DNA of 64,000 bases from Adiantum capillus-veneris (taxonomy: Eukaryota > Streptophyta > Polypodiopsida > Polypodiales > Pteridaceae): NCBI GenBank assembly GCA_014529385.2, contig CM043957.1, positions 83,235,881 through 83,299,880 of the forward strand, in the 5' to 3' direction. Both the position numbers and the translations under genes were made by a program. Below the pieces are notes generated by a model. That model was not told the origin of the DNA and searched no databases. It saw nothing but the letters and a program-made list of their open reading frames with translations. Of the stretch, positions 11,459 through 23,226 are shown piece after piece; within the stretch, counting starts at the first letter, position 1; each line of letters opens with the position of its first letter.

Positions 11459-11506
11459 GGTGCACTCCCCGAGAAGGATACAGGTGCACTCCCCGAGAAG
11501 GATAGA
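11459..11506 (+). repeat. 24-bp tandem duplication
   Basis: Two adjacent copies of ggtgcactccccgagaagga plus four bases. Confidence 0.9.
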
Positions 11507-11672
11507 TCTCCAATTGAACTTGGCACTGTCAACCCTAAAAACTCTTTGTGCTAGTAATAGCAAGGTAGATTGTTGGTTGAAAATTATGTGAGGGAAGCAA
11601 GCTTGAATGCGAGCAAAAGCCCAACTCTCAATATGATACACGACTCTCAAACTTGCAAGGGGCATCGTTTGC

Positions 11673-11675
<3 letters not shown>

Positions 11676-11712
<37 letters not shown>
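11676..11712 (+). repeat. (GA)n microsatellite
   Basis: Uninterrupted GA run of about 37 bp. Confidence 0.95.
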
Positions 11713-11715
<3 letters not shown>

Positions 11716-12094
11716 GGGGGGGATTTCATATGTGTGCAAGAATCTCACTAATTTTGGTGAGAATAACCCCACTAGCCCATTCAAAATTGAAGGCGTTAAG
11801 CTATCCTTTAGGGGTATGTCAAAGGGGAGTGTTTCTCTCACCTTTCAACCAATAGATGTGCTGACCTTTTTGTGAATTTCAGCAGGATTTTCTTTTCCTC
11901 ATGGGTGCAACCACATGATTTCAACTTCTTCAATAAACCCTCATGACCCTACTAGAATCCAGTGCGACTCAGCTCTTATATGTGTGTTCAAAGAGCGATC
12001 ATATGTATTTTAAGCACACTTTAACTCTGTCTTTCTCACTCACTCAGTCTTACTGTGTGCACATGCGTTGGTGCCGGTTGATAGCCGATTCAAG

Positions 12095-12162
12095 ATGAAC
12101 GATCACCACCTATCAAGAGTCTACGCACATGAACGATCACCACCTATTGGGAGTCTACGCAC
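12095..12162 (+). repeat. 34-bp tandem duplication
   Basis: Two adjacent 34-bp copies starting atgaacgatcaccacctat, with about three differences. Confidence 0.9.
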
Positions 12163-12415
12163 ATGCTAAGCTCTAGCCGTCGTAGACAGCATAATCAACT
12201 AGATCTGTTGCGTTGTCCATTGTGTCAATCAATAAGGCCTCTTTCCCTACTCTCTCCTCCACCGAAATGGCTCTCCATCGGGGGTGACCCGTTTATGCTT
12301 TCATTCGCGCGTTGCGGTGGTACCGGTGAGAGCCCCCATGGTTGAGTGTAGGGCATGTGGTGGGGCTTTGTGCACTTTTTGCTGGAAGCATCCAATGTTG
12401 CACCGCTTGTGTGTA

Positions 12416-12417
<2 letters not shown>

Positions 12418-12474
<57 letters not shown>
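12418..12474 (+). repeat. (CT)n(AC)n compound microsatellite
   Basis: CT run to 12450, followed directly by an AC run. Confidence 0.95.
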
Positions 12475-13343
12475 ATAAACATTGTATTACTTAAAACCCT
12501 TAGCATAAAGGACACATACTTTTTAAGTTTCACTAGGTTGGATCTCCACCATGGGACTTGGCCCTTCTGAGATACTAACACGTTTTGATTAAAAAGAGGG
12601 GCGGTTTACTACCTTGGGTAATACTGGCCGTGAAGGCGTTAGGTAATTCTCTCATATCGCTTAATAGGCGGCCTCACTATCGCAGGAGGGGGTCTCTCCA
12701 CTCATGGCGCTCTGCTCATTACAAAGGATTCACGGCCTTCCTCCTTCCTCTATTTAAAGAGGTGAGGGTGTAACTCTATCCTCACTTAGCTTTGGTTGTT
12801 GTTATGCTTGCATTAAGTAGAATTGTGTGTCTTTGTTACACTGAAGTACGGAGCTCACAACACAAGTTACTCAGGTTTTTCACTCTGCCCATGCATATTT
12901 CTTTGCGGACCTACTTTTTAAGGGGCAGTTTCACTGTGAGAATGATGCTGTAGCTATTTTTGATAATGTGATTCTTTATATGAATTTCGCTATGTATAAA
13001 CAGAACCTGGTTGAGGCCCTTGTTGGTCAGTGAGTATATATATGGTGATGGTATTTTGGCATGGCTTTGATCCTTCCACTGGTTTTTGGGTTGCTGTTAA
13101 CACTGTGACGTAGTTACTGATTCGAGGTGGTAAATAATTGAACTTTTTACACTCAAAAGAACTTTTATACATGATGGTGGTTGGGATGGCTTTGACCCCT
13201 CCACTGGGTCCAGGTGGTCGTTAACACTGCATGGTTATTGTTCGTGGTGGTTTCGTTGTATAATATACCAGATGTTTCTGTTTAAAATCTCTGAAAAAAA
13301 CTGGTTTAATTTTTAAGGGGTGGTTGCTCTACGACAACATTGG

Positions 13344-13650
13344 TGTTAACCCTCGTGGCTCACGGGCACCCTATCGCCTACGACGGACACTGTAACCGTA
13401 TTATTTATTTAAGTAGAGTCAGGCACCGGGCTTGTCGGTCCAATAGGAAAAGGTAGAGTGATCGCCGATGAGAGGCGCACTCTAACACGAACATGCTAGG
13501 GTTAGTTGGCTAAGCATGGGCGCCCAAGTGTGAATGGGGTGAGCTCACATAAAAGCCAATTAAACCTAAAATTGAGTCATTCTCTCATTGTGCAATAGAA
13601 GCTGCTCTTGCTCCATCTCCACCTTCTCCTTCACCATCTCCTTGTGTGTG

Positions 13651-13722
<72 letters not shown>

Positions 13723-13960
13723 TGCGATCGAGCGTTGCGGCGGCACGACGGCGGCGAGCGGTTGAGCGCGGCGTAGCAGCGTCTCCCTCTTCTTCGCGGC
13801 GAGGAATCCTCTACGACAGGAGCATAAGGCGGTGAGTGACACACCATTGCCCTCTTTGAGCATACTAGTTAAACTAGTTGTGTGCTTGGAGCCGTCTGCG
13901 GCTCTCGTACACGGTGTATCGGCAAGTCCCTTGCTTTGACAGTGCGGCAAGGAGTGCACA
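13344..13960 (+). repeat. E2 5' LTR
   Basis: 617 bp, TGTTAACC...GTGCACA. It contains a 67-bp (GA)n at 13654..13720. Confidence 0.95.
13548..13555 (+). promoter_or_regulatory. E2 5' LTR TATA-like box
   Basis: CATAAAAG within gagctcacataaaagcc, at the same place as TATAAAAG in E1 and E3. Confidence 0.55.
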
Positions 13961-13964
13961 TTTT

Positions 13965-13982
13965 TGGCGCCGTTGCCGGGGA
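13965..13982 (+). other. E2 primer-binding site (tRNA-Asp)
   Basis: TGGCGCCGTTGCCGGGGA, an exact complement of the plant tRNA-Asp 3' end including CCA. It begins four bases after the LTR. Confidence 0.92.
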
Positions 13983-15016
13983 ATCGCCCTGCACTAAGCC
14001 CAAGAGGCACTTTGTGCTTCTTGTATGAGTGGTTTGCAGTAGGAAACAAGAGGGAGAGGAAGGCGTATTTTTTCTGCAAGTTGTTAATTCTGTTTTTCTG
14101 TTGCGCACAGTTTGCATTTTCTATGTTTTCCGCTGCGTACATTTAGTATTAGTTAGACAATTAGCAAAATTCTGTTTTTCTATTTACACACAGTTAGCAT
14201 TTCTTGCCTTTTTTTGCATTTTCTGTGTTTTCACTGCACAGTTCTGTCAAGTTTCAATTTCTGCATTTTCTGTGTTTTCTGTGTTTTCTGGTTTGTGCAC
14301 AGTTAGGCGCACAGTTAGTTAATTAAGTAGGTTAGTAATTAGGTGAACCACTGATTAGCAGGTCAGTAGGTAGGTGAGGTCAACGCGCACCAAAACGCGT
14401 ACCAAATAATATCTCAAAAAAAAAAAGTTTTCGAAAAAAAATAATAATAAAAAATCGGAAAAAAAATTATTTGTGAAAAAAAAAATCCGAAAAATAAAAA
14501 CGCGAGTGAGTGGGAGGTTAAATTTTCGAAAATAAAAAACGTGAGTTATAAAAACGTACGGGTTGGTCTATATAAAAGATAGATCGGGATCATTTCCCTA
14601 AGCCCAAGCCCAAGCCCAAGCCCAGGCCCAGGCCTCAGTCCTCAATCTTGTGATACATACTAGACTCACTCTTATATATATACCCTACTCCCTCAAGAGA
14701 GAATGAGAGCATGTGGGACAAGTCCTCCACTCTCCTCCCTTCTCTTCCCACTTGCACCCTTAGACTTTCTAGTTTGGGCCTAGTTCCCTACTGGAAATTG
14801 ACAGTTTTAAGGATTCCGAGGACATAGAGTGACCAAACGGAGGGCTGTAAAGCACGGCACGACCCTCTGACCGATACGCTCGTTTCGAGCTATCACACGG
14901 CCCATTCCACGACACGCTCTAAAAACTCTAGCAAAAAAACAAACAAAAAACACGCTAAAAACTAGTCACAAGGCCTCCTAGAGCAGCTTTTTGACACCTT
15001 AGGGTATCAAAAGCAC
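13983..15016 (+). other. E2 untranslated leader
   Basis: About 1 kb without a conserved ORF. It holds T/C-rich 'ttctgtgttttc' repeats (14200..14300), an A-rich stretch (14410..14500), a TATATAAAAG motif near 14569, a run of (AAGCCC)n near 14600..14625, and a block (about 14826..14910) conserved in E1 and E3. Confidence 0.7.
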
Positions 15017-18000
15017 ATGCACTTACGCTCTGGGCGGGTGCTAGAACACGAGCATATTGAGGGTGCCTCTGTTCATACGGACACCCATTACCCATCCACG
15101 ATAGGATCTAGACCCTCAGCGGGGACACAAGGTAGCACCACCCAAGACCCTAAAATAGCCGCTAGTGATTCCTCCTCCGACTCAGAAATCATGGAAGCAT
15201 ACCCTACCCAAAACACTGAGAGAGAAGGCCATGCACCTCCCGAAGCTCCACAGCCTAGTACTAGTATGTTTAGCCATTTCATGGAAACATTAGGTAGAGC
15301 TACTCGCTCGGAACCTGATGCAAATGAAGCACACGAAGGGGGTGGGGAAGTGGACTCTCCTTTCACATCGCACGTGGACCCCACACCCCCAAAGAGTGTC
15401 CATGTGGATATCCTGCCAACTTCTTACCAAGAAGGCCCTGTTGAGCTGCCTCCTTCAGAAGTTCCCTCTAGAGTACCGTTGGTGACAAGTAAAACCACGG
15501 GGAGCAACATTGCTTCTACCTCACAAGAAACCGTTAACACGTCGACTCTAGAAGGATTGTTCATTAATGATCATTGGACATACGACCTCCACATTGAGGT
15601 GTTGACGGATCTACACTCTGGCCATGCCTACCATGTAGGATGGATAGAGATTGTACAATCCACCTCTAGTGCCACGAGCATCGAAGATCAACAGAAAATG
15701 ATCTGTAATGTTATCCATGGCATTATTCAATTAGAAAGGCAAAACCGAGGGGTAAATATACTCTCAACTGGCCCCATGAGATTTCTGGATACGAGCAGGG
15801 CTCAACAGCCTACTCTATCACAAATGGAGACTCCTCTAATGAGCCCCATGGACCCATCTTACGTCATTTCACCTGGGGTCTCTATGCAATCTGAGCCTCC
15901 GAGCGACAACTTTAGCTTCCCTAACTTGGCTCAACCCTGTATTAAGGAAAACACAGTGCTTACTCCAGGGATAAGCCTGACAGAGAATGTACCGATGACA
16001 TCTACGGTTAGCGCAGTGCCACTACCTAGTGTCGTAGTACCTAATATGGGGCCTCGACCGTATGTGCCTCTAGCCCCTTATGCACACATGGCCCCCACAC
16101 CTCCAATTGTACCACTTGTTTATGCTCCTCGAGTGCCGCTCCCTAGCCCTTATCCGAGTGGACCTATGCCCGGTTATGTTCCATATCCTGCATCATCCAC
16201 ACATATGCCAAGACCGGTACCCGTCCCTCTCCCACATATGATTCCAAGAGTACCTCCACCGGCCCTGCCTCCTCACATAGGTGACTTGGCAGCGTTTGCT
16301 CAAACCATAGGTCGATCTATCGCGGAAAATATGCGTCATGCATCTGATAGAGAGCCTAGAAGTAAGGCAGTACAAATTGCCAAACTCACGCAAAAATTCA
16401 ATGGGGACGAAGATGCTAGAAAACATATTGAAGTGTTTGAACAAGTATGTGATTCCTTAGGGGAACGCAACGAACTACATAAGTGCAATGCCTTAAGCTT
16501 GACATTAAGTGGGAAGGTTGGAGATTGGTATAGGACCCTAAGGGTGGACGAGAAAACAATCTACCCTACCCTTCGAAGGTTGTTTCTAAAGGAGTACATA
16601 CGAGAAGGTGTGCTTTGGGGTGTAGCATCTCAGCTACAGAAGGCCGAACGTAAGGAAGGAGAGTCAGTAAGGGACTTCATTAGTCGTCTAAAGCACTTAA
16701 ACTCTCGCTGCCCTGTAAATGAGCGCTTCAACAATAACCAATTGCTTGATCGATTCATTCGAGGGTTGAGGAATGAAGGAATCTATAATGGACTAGTGAT
16801 TAGAGGTATCACAACCTGGGAAGATGTCACTGCCAATGCAATCCAATTAGAGGACAACTTGATGATAGCAGGCATGAGGGTGTCTACTGACACGAGATCC
16901 ACTAGCTCACAAGCCATTGAGTATGAACCCATGATTGCAAAGCCCATTGCCAATGAGCCAAAGGTATTTGAGACATTCTTGACAGACCTCACCAAGGCAA
17001 TCCAAGAGTCTCTTAAGGATAATCGACCCCCTCAAAAAAGTCACATGTATCCAAGAAGGGAGCAACAATGGTGTTCCATTTGCTTAGGTCCACATAGCAC
17101 TAGTGAGTGCCCTACGTTTAGAGTAAAATTTAATGGAACTTGCAACGCATGTGGTAGGTATGGTCACCAAGCTAAGGATTGTTTAATGATCAAACGTATG
17201 ATGGCAAATAGACCACCTGTAGCCTGGACGGATGCACCTCGAGCTCCTGTATTGATGCCTGCTCCACCTGTTGAGCAACTACCGCAACACATGGTCCCTA
17301 GATCTCAAAATGTTGTACAAGCTACACCGCTACCACCTCCTGTGCTAGGACCGCAGCCCCCGTATCCAAGAGTCGCCCCTATGAACCAAGTGGGTTGCGA
17401 GCCATCAAATGCTTATGCAGATGGCTGTGAGGAGGAAATAGACACTAGTATTGCCTACGGACTTGATACATTGGAAGAGTGTCCTATATACTACATGGAA
17501 GATTGTTGGGGGCAAGTCAAGCCGGTTTATCAAGCTGCTGCTCTCGCATCCAGAGGTCAAAATATCAACACCCAGGCTAGGAGGCCACCTCTTCAATGCT
17601 ACGAGTGTGGTGGACCACATCGGGCAGCGGAGTGCCCTATTAGGCTGCAAAAGAATGCTGCACAGATGCAAATGAATCAAGGGAGCACGTCTGCAATGCC
17701 AATACTCACATGTAATCGTTGTGGCATAGATCACTTGATTGCCCAATGCCCCTATAACCCAAATGCGCCTAAAATCACACCCCTAAATTTGGTCGAAATT
17801 GCTAGTGTGACATCGCCAATACCACCCGTCGCACCCGCTTATGCGATTACACGGTCCATGCTTCAAGGGCCAGGCCATATCCTCGAAGAGAGAGATACCG
17901 CGTCAGTTATCCAAGCAAAGAAAAAGAAGACGCGAAGGAAGAGGTCGATGAATACGGGAAATTCAAAGCCAAGTTCCAAAACAAACATAGGAACAGGAGA

Positions 18001-21000
18001 TGACCCCGTGTATATGAATGACCTTGAGGATGATTCAGATTCAATCGAGACAATGGAGACTAGAACCAACACCACAAAGGGAAAGACCGACAAAGAAAAC
18101 CGTAACATGGAACCGAATGAAAACCGAATAAGAGAAAACCATAAAGAGCCTCTGAAAACACCACAAGTGTTTCCAAATCCAATCCAAGACCCCCAAGATA
18201 AACCGCAGGGGCAAAAAGGGAAGAATCGTAAAAAGAATATTGGGATGTATCCAAACCCAGTAGACGAGATTGAGCAGGTGAAACATCTAAGAGGTTTAGT
18301 GGAGGAGACTCAAGGAAAACTAGAACCTGAACCCATGCATGTCAAAATTCATGACACAGTGTTTCCCACGCAAGTTCATCCAGCCCACATGAACCATAGA
18401 CCGTTAGCCATATCTAGTATCATCCAAGAAGGGAGTGAGGACGGGGCATCAGAAAGTGAGCATACACCTTTCTTGTTGGAAAGGATGTTTAACGAAGGAA
18501 TACCTGATCCCATTGAGGAATATGAGATTCCATCCTCACCAGTTCCTAGTCAAGGACCTACACCCTGCAAAATGCCAATGAATGTTGCCAAACTAGTGGA
18601 CTTCATGTCTTCTGAGGTCCGAACCACGATCATAGCAAAGCTGTATGGAGATCCTGAGTTATTCCTTGCACTTCGAGCATTCCTTAACGGAGAGCTACGA
18701 ACGGGATTACCGCAGTTTGCGCAACCAAATAGGCCTGACTCGATTATGATTGATGAGGAAAATCATGTGCAATCACTTGACTTAGATGGACACGAGTCTG
18801 TGATCGAGGTACCCATTAACGAATTAGGGCAGTATTTTGAAGGCGACGAGTCTAATGCGACCCTACCCATCACTACCAAGGGATTAACTATAAAGGGAAT
18901 TCTTGATGGTGGTGCGGGAGTTAGCATCGTTACAAAAGATTGTTGGGAATCCATGGGAAAACCCTGCCTCAGTGTTACTAACATTGTGGTAAAGATGGCA
19001 AATGGTACCATAGCCAAACCTATGGGGATGCTCAAGGATCTTAAGATCAAAGTTCTAGGACACAAGGTACGACATACTTTCATTGTAATGGATTTCTCTA
19101 AACACCTTATGTCATATGAAATGATTTTAGGACGACCATTCATGAGGGAAGCACAAATGGTTCATGATTGGTCTAAAAATCATGTCTATTTGCAATTCCA
19201 GGATTCTGTCCTTAGAGTGGATTTGGTGACTGGTAAGGTACACCCCTTAGGGAGTAAAACCATTATTGATCATCGCTCTGACACCACAGTTCACTCGGCC
19301 CCACTACAATATTGTTACACTTGTAAGAAGGATACAGACATTGGCCAAGATTCTCCTTACATGGATGTGTTACCGGGTATGACGGAATCAGACAACGTAG
19401 ACTGGGTACACCTAGCTGCAACCATAGATACCTAGGGAAATAGAGGAACCACTTGGGTCACACCAGAGGGGGAAGAGGTACCACAAATTGCACCTCTGAA
19501 CATGATAAGTGCCATACATGCATCTTCTAAGGGTAAGGCAATTGTGGACCAATCTGACAGTGACATCGATAGCTCAATAGAAGACTTTGACCAACACGAC
19601 TTGGACACTGACTCCCAGAGTGAAACGGATTCTGAATCTCATGAATTAGAGAGTGGAGCAAGTTTAGAGTCAAAAAATTCGGAAGGACCGAGCACATCAA
19701 CCGATGATAGCTCCCCCGAGAGTGAAGAGGACACCAACGAAGACTCCTTTAGTGAGCCAGATCTAAATGCAAATCAAAAGCAGGTCTCAAATAAGAAAAA
19801 TAAAAACCTTAAGAGGCGTCGATATCGAGCCAATGTACGTGCTAGGATAAAAAAGAAGAGATCCTCAGCAGAATGGCTCAGTTATATAGGGGCATGTGAT
19901 GCTCATCGAAAATTGGTAGACAATTGGGGTGAATATCTCCAAAATGTTATGTGGTGTAGACCACGACCCCATGACATAGCCCAATTAGAGATCATAGACA
20001 AGCCAAAGTTGAGCCGCACTGCAAGGAGGCGTCAAAACCAAGAGTTAGCTCGACAACACAAGAAAGCAGAAATGGAAGCACAAACCAAAGCACAACCAGA
20101 ATCCACAGACTTGCATCCTGCACCAGAACATTTCAAATCTTACACCACAGGTGAAGCAAAGGTTGTGTACGCAAAAGCCCAAAGAATACCTATCGATGGG
20201 AATAATGGAATCTATGATGGTCCGGCAATAGTTAAAGAAATAGAATTAGCTGACCCCGGTGAAGAATCAAAACCTGTTTTTATTGCCCAAGACCTCACAG
20301 AAGTTGAAGAGGCGGTCCTCAAAGAGCTTCTCAAGGAATTCAAGGACGTATTCGCTTGGACATACCATGATATGAAAGGTGTTCCACCTTCTGTGGTCCA
20401 ACATACAATCCCTATGATTAGCACTGCGAAGCCCGTACAACAAAGACCCTACCCGATGAATCCTAAGTACACAAAGATCATTCAAGAAGAACTAGAAAAG
20501 CTTATCAAATGTGGGTTCATATATCCTATTGAACACTCTGAATGGGTGTCTCCAATAGTTATCGTGCCAAAAAAGAATGGGAAACTCAGGGTGTGCGTGG
20601 ACCTCAAAAAAGTTAATGCAGCTACTAGAAGAGACCATTACCCCCTACCATATTCCGAACATGTACTCGAAAGAGTTGCAGGCAAGGAAGCTTATAGCTT
20701 TCTAGATGGGTACTCAGGCTACAACCAAATCACGATAGCGCTAGAGGACCAAGCTAAAACTGCCTTCATCACAGAATTTGGCGTATTCGCATTTCGTGTG
20801 ATGGCTTTTGGCTTAACAAATGCCCCTGCTACATTCCAACGATTAATAAACACTGCTTTTAAAGAATATTTGAGAGAGTTTTGCGAAGCTTTCTTAGACG
20901 ACCTTTGTGTTTACTCTTCTTGGAAAGAACATCTATCATGTTTGCGGAAGGTGTTTGAAAAGTGTAGGTTATATCGTATCTCATTGAACCCGTTCAAATG

Positions 21001-23209
21001 CCAATTTTGGGTCAAGCATGGAGTTATTTTAGGGCATATAGTATCCAAGAATGGTATCTCAACCGATGAGAGCAAAATTAAAGTGATTCTAGAGTTACCA
21101 CCACCAACCAATTACAAGGGAGTTCAAAGGTTCATGGGACACGTGGGTTATTATCGACGGTTTATTTTATTTTTCGCTGAGATAGCACGTCCTTTGTACA
21201 AGCTACTCATTGAATTTAAATGGAATGAAGAGTGTGACCAGGCCTATGAACAATTGAAGAAAACACTAGCAAGTGCTCCGATTTTAAGGACACCTAACTG
21301 GGATGTCATTTTCCATGTGCATATTGATGCATCAAACTTTGCTATTGGGTGTGTTCTCACTCAACCAGGAGAACATAAATTGGACTATCCCATTAGCTTT
21401 GCAAGCCGTCAATTGAACGATGCTGAAAGGAACTACACCACTACAGAGCGAGAAGGTTTGGCAATGGTTTATGCAGTAAAGAAATTTCGCTACTACCTTC
21501 TGGCAAACAAGTTTGTATTTTATGTGGACCATCAAGCGTTGCTGTATTTGGTAAACAAGCCATGCTCCACAGGAAGAATCACACGATGGTTGTTAATTCT
21601 TCTGGAGTTTGATTTCACGATTGTAGTGAGACCCGGTAAAAGGCACGTCATGGCTGATCATTTGTCTCGCATACCCAATGGTGAAGCCCCTACAGGAGTT
21701 GATGATGAATTACCCGATACTTCCCTATTCATAGTTGAGACTATGCCTGAATGGAGTGAGAACATTGTTAACTTTTTAGTTAATGGTTTTCCACCCAAGG
21801 AACTTCGTAAGGATATCGCTCGAAGGCTAGTAAAAGAATGTGAACCCTATTGTTTGATTGCCGGAACTCTGTATAGATTAGGCAAGGATGATATTCTTAG
21901 GCGTTGTGCCCGGGAGGATGAATATTTGTATATCTTGCAAGAAGCACATATGGGCATAGCAAGAGGACACTTTTCAGGAGACCTGACTGCTAGAAAGGTG
22001 CTGCAATCAGGCTATTGGTGGCCAACTTTATTTAAGGATGCATCACTTTTTGCAAAAGGGTGTGATGAGTGCCAACGTTACAAGACCACACGGCGCAAAG
22101 ACAGAATGCCCTTACATCCTATTAAAGTAACCCAACCATTTGAAAAATGGGGCTTAGACTTTGTAGGTCCAATTAGTCCCGCAGCTCGCAACACTCAATC
22201 TCGATATATTCTAGTTGCTACGGACTATGTAACAAAGTGGGCTGAAGCTAAGGCTTCACAAAAAGCTGACGCGAGGACAACAACTAAGTTTCTTTTTGAG
22301 AACATTATCACAAGATTTGGTTGCCCTTTTGAAATTGTTAGTGATAATGGTACCCATTTTATAAATGAGGTAATAAGAGAGCTTACCACGACCTTTATGA
22401 TATCCCACCATAAGTCTACACCTTATTACCCGCAAGCTAATGGACAAGACGAGAGCACCAACAAGACTCTAATCTCTATTTTAACCAAGACGGTAGAAGC
22501 TCATCGCACTGATTGGGATTTGAAGTTGACATCTGCTCTATGGGCTTATCGTACTGCTTATAAAGTGTCTATTAATTGTACGCCATTCAAAATGGTATAC
22601 GGCCAAGAAGCGGTTATGCCTTGGGAGTTTGTCATTCCTAGTCTTAGGGTAGCTTCGCAAGAAGGATGGAATGGTAACCCCTTAACCGAGCGTTTGTATA
22701 TCTTAGAAAAACTAGACGAAGAGAGACAGTTGGCTGTGCAAAATGCTCTTGTGGAAAAGGATAGGAGAAAGAAGTGGTTTGATCGCCATGTGAAGGACAA
22801 GGACATCAAAGTTGGTGATAAAGTCCTTATGTATGGAGTACGTAAAGAGAAGAAAAAGTTGAAATATGCTGGTAAAGGACCATATAGAGTATGTGAAATT
22901 ACCCCACAAGGTACCCTTCGTGTGGAAACTCTTGATGGAGTTGAAGCCATTGGATTCCTCAATGGGAGTAAATTCAAAAGATATTATGATCCTTTAAGCC
23001 AAGAAGAACTACGGGCCATTCATCAAAAGAAGGCCGCCAAAGCACAAACCGAGTTAAACAAGATACAAGCTCAGGCTGAGGCTAAGGAGCGACAACAACG
23101 TATAAGACAAAAACGAGAGGCTAACCTTGGAGTCACAAATGCATTCCACGTGGAAATCGAAGAGGATGGGTTGGACTCTGACACACCTCTACGATACCTA
23201 TTGAGTTAA
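15017..23209 (+). pseudogene. E2 gag-PR-RT-RNaseH-INT polyprotein, one nonsense codon
   Basis: One frame of about 2730 codons, interrupted only by TAG at 19433..19435. E3 has TGG (Trp) there, so this is a point mutation. Positions in the first part: Pro-rich region about 350-430, gag core about 430-630, CCHC-type knuckles beginning at residues 686, 709, 861 and 899, a basic KKKKTRRKRS patch about 965, and protease-like D-G-G-A at 1297 with ILGRPF about 75 residues later. After the stop (numbering from 19502): RT with FLDD at 465-468, RNaseH with TEREGLAM, YVDHQAL and MADHLSR, an HHCC finger, and integrase D886-D948-E984 (D61D, D35E spacing). The start ATG precedes LRSGRVLE, shared by all copies. 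A single-base deletion relative to E3 just before 23209 ends the frame early. Confidence 0.92.
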
Positions 23210-23226
23210 ATAGTGCCTATGGAAAA

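Larger units (their letters stand above)
11049..13338. other. intergenic region without recognised gene
   Basis: No homologous protein recognised. It contains a 24-bp tandem duplication (11459..11506), a (GA)n at 11676..11712, a 34-bp tandem duplication (12095..12162), CT/AC microsatellites (12418..12474), a TATA-like tatttaaag near 12750, and a diverged tandem duplication of about 126-bp period at about 13040..13260. A short frame near 12338..12420 encodes several Cys and His residues but has no recognisable family. Confidence 0.6.

Noticed and set aside
12284-12478. Short Cys/His-rich frame (CRACGGALCTFCWKH) as a RING or B-box gene
   Set aside because: Too short, runs into a microsatellite, and spacing does not fit a known finger.
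18763-19143. Minus-strand 126-codon frame in E2 (with a similar one opposite the E3 gag-pol)
   Set aside because: Antisense shadow of the protease-like region; conserved only because the sense frame is.
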